Source of the DNA: Salinibacterium sp. G-O1
GTDB lineage: Bacteria > Actinomycetota > Actinomycetes > Actinomycetales > Microbacteriaceae
Length of the DNA: 64,000 bases
Assembly: GCF_030063305.1 (NCBI RefSeq)
Contig: NZ_JASISV010000003.1
Coordinates: 1 to 64,000 of the forward strand
Direction: 5' to 3'
Shown here: in pieces, positions 63,794 to 64,000 of the stretch
Numbering within the stretch: position 1 is the stretch's first letter
How the letters are laid out: each line of letters begins with the position of its first letter
Notes under the pieces: generated by a model
The model's database searches: none
What the model saw: only the letters and a program-made list of their open reading frames with translations
Told to the model about the DNA's origin: nothing
Position numbers and translations under genes: made by a program

Positions 63794-64000
63794 CTAGGTC
63801 ACCGCGGGGCGCAGCGGGGCGGTGGCGAACTCGCGCATGCCGTCGTCGAAGCTGACGGCGGGCATCCACGACAGTTCATTTCTGAGGCGGGCGGATGACG
63901 CGGTGATGTGCCGCACGTCACCGAGCCGGTACTCGCCCGTGGTTACGGGCGGCAGACCGCCGGAGTGCAGGCTCACCTGGGCCGCGAGCTCCCCGATGGT
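63794..64000 (-). CDS. NAD-dependent epimerase/dehydratase, C-terminal part
   Basis: The last 68 residues of a protein whose start lies beyond the window. GEYRLGDVRHITASSARLRNELSW matches the C-terminal end of short-chain UDP-sugar 4-epimerases, where RLGDVRH is conserved. It fits the neighbouring glycosyltransferase genes. Partial by window edge, not by damage. Confidence 0.75.
   Translation of the reverse strand, partial: TIGELAAQVSLHSGGLPPVTTGEYRLGDVRHITASSARLRNELSWMPAVSFDDGMREFATAPLRPAVT

Overview
The window is a high-GC, densely coded stretch of actinobacterial chromosome. The intact mtrA-mtrB-lpqB cell-envelope locus, SecA and long-form HPF downstream of it, a methylcitrate (prp) operon, a protein O-mannosyltransferase and many leaderless promoters together suggest the family Microbacteriaceae. 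The genus cannot be fixed by reading alone. I saw no tRNA, rRNA, CRISPR array, prophage or insertion sequence; the content is ordinary chromosomal backbone.

Layout. 1-455 is a gene-free block with three ~80 bp stem-loop repeats and a terminator. 456-6628 (minus): an aquaporin, then a five-gene envelope operon (membrane protein, DUF4129, DUF4350, MoxR ATPase, DUF58). 6741-15104 (plus): mtrA-mtrB-lpqB, a ComF-type phosphoribosyltransferase, HPF and SecA. 15174-22142 (minus): a CitE-like lyase, a small XRE regulator/membrane protein/oxidoreductase operon, HrpA and an Lrp regulator. 22264-30919 (plus): alanine dehydrogenase, an ArsR regulator with a striking operator, a cytochrome b-like protein, the gntR-prpDBC methylcitrate operon, a formylglycine-generating enzyme and an aldo/keto reductase. 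30967-36523 (minus): a very large Ig-like/FN3 surface protein broken by a C8 homopolymer. 36664-49707: mixed accessory metabolism, including a metallo-hydrolase and a DUF255 protein sharing one tiny divergent promoter, an M28 peptidase, an MFS pump, a Met/Cys-rich copper-type protein, a BCCT transporter, MetY and Pmt. 49892-55033: rsmI, then metG-tatD-ksgA, then ispE. 55163-64000: glycosyltransferases, a lipoprotein, a fused cytochrome b/molybdopterin oxidoreductase, a GT2-DUF2064-methyltransferase operon, a DedA protein and the C-terminal end of an epimerase.

How it works together. Much of the content serves the envelope: signalling by MtrAB-LpqB, export by SecA, mannosylation by Pmt and other lipid-linked-sugar glycosyltransferases, and surface or secreted proteins. 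The prp operon turns propionyl-CoA into pyruvate and succinate under a GntR repressor with visible TGTATACA operators.

Most unusual signals. (1) Two related families of ~80 bp hairpin repeats whose arms co-vary, and a separate 56 bp hairpin family present twice. (2) At least twelve genes whose -10 box lies exactly six bases before the start codon (leaderless mRNAs), with two divergent genes sharing one 17 bp quasi-palindrome in which each -10 box touches the other gene's start codon. (3) A 38 bp perfect nested palindrome in front of arsR. (4) A C8 tract that puts the giant surface protein out of frame. None of these was tested by computation or database search here.
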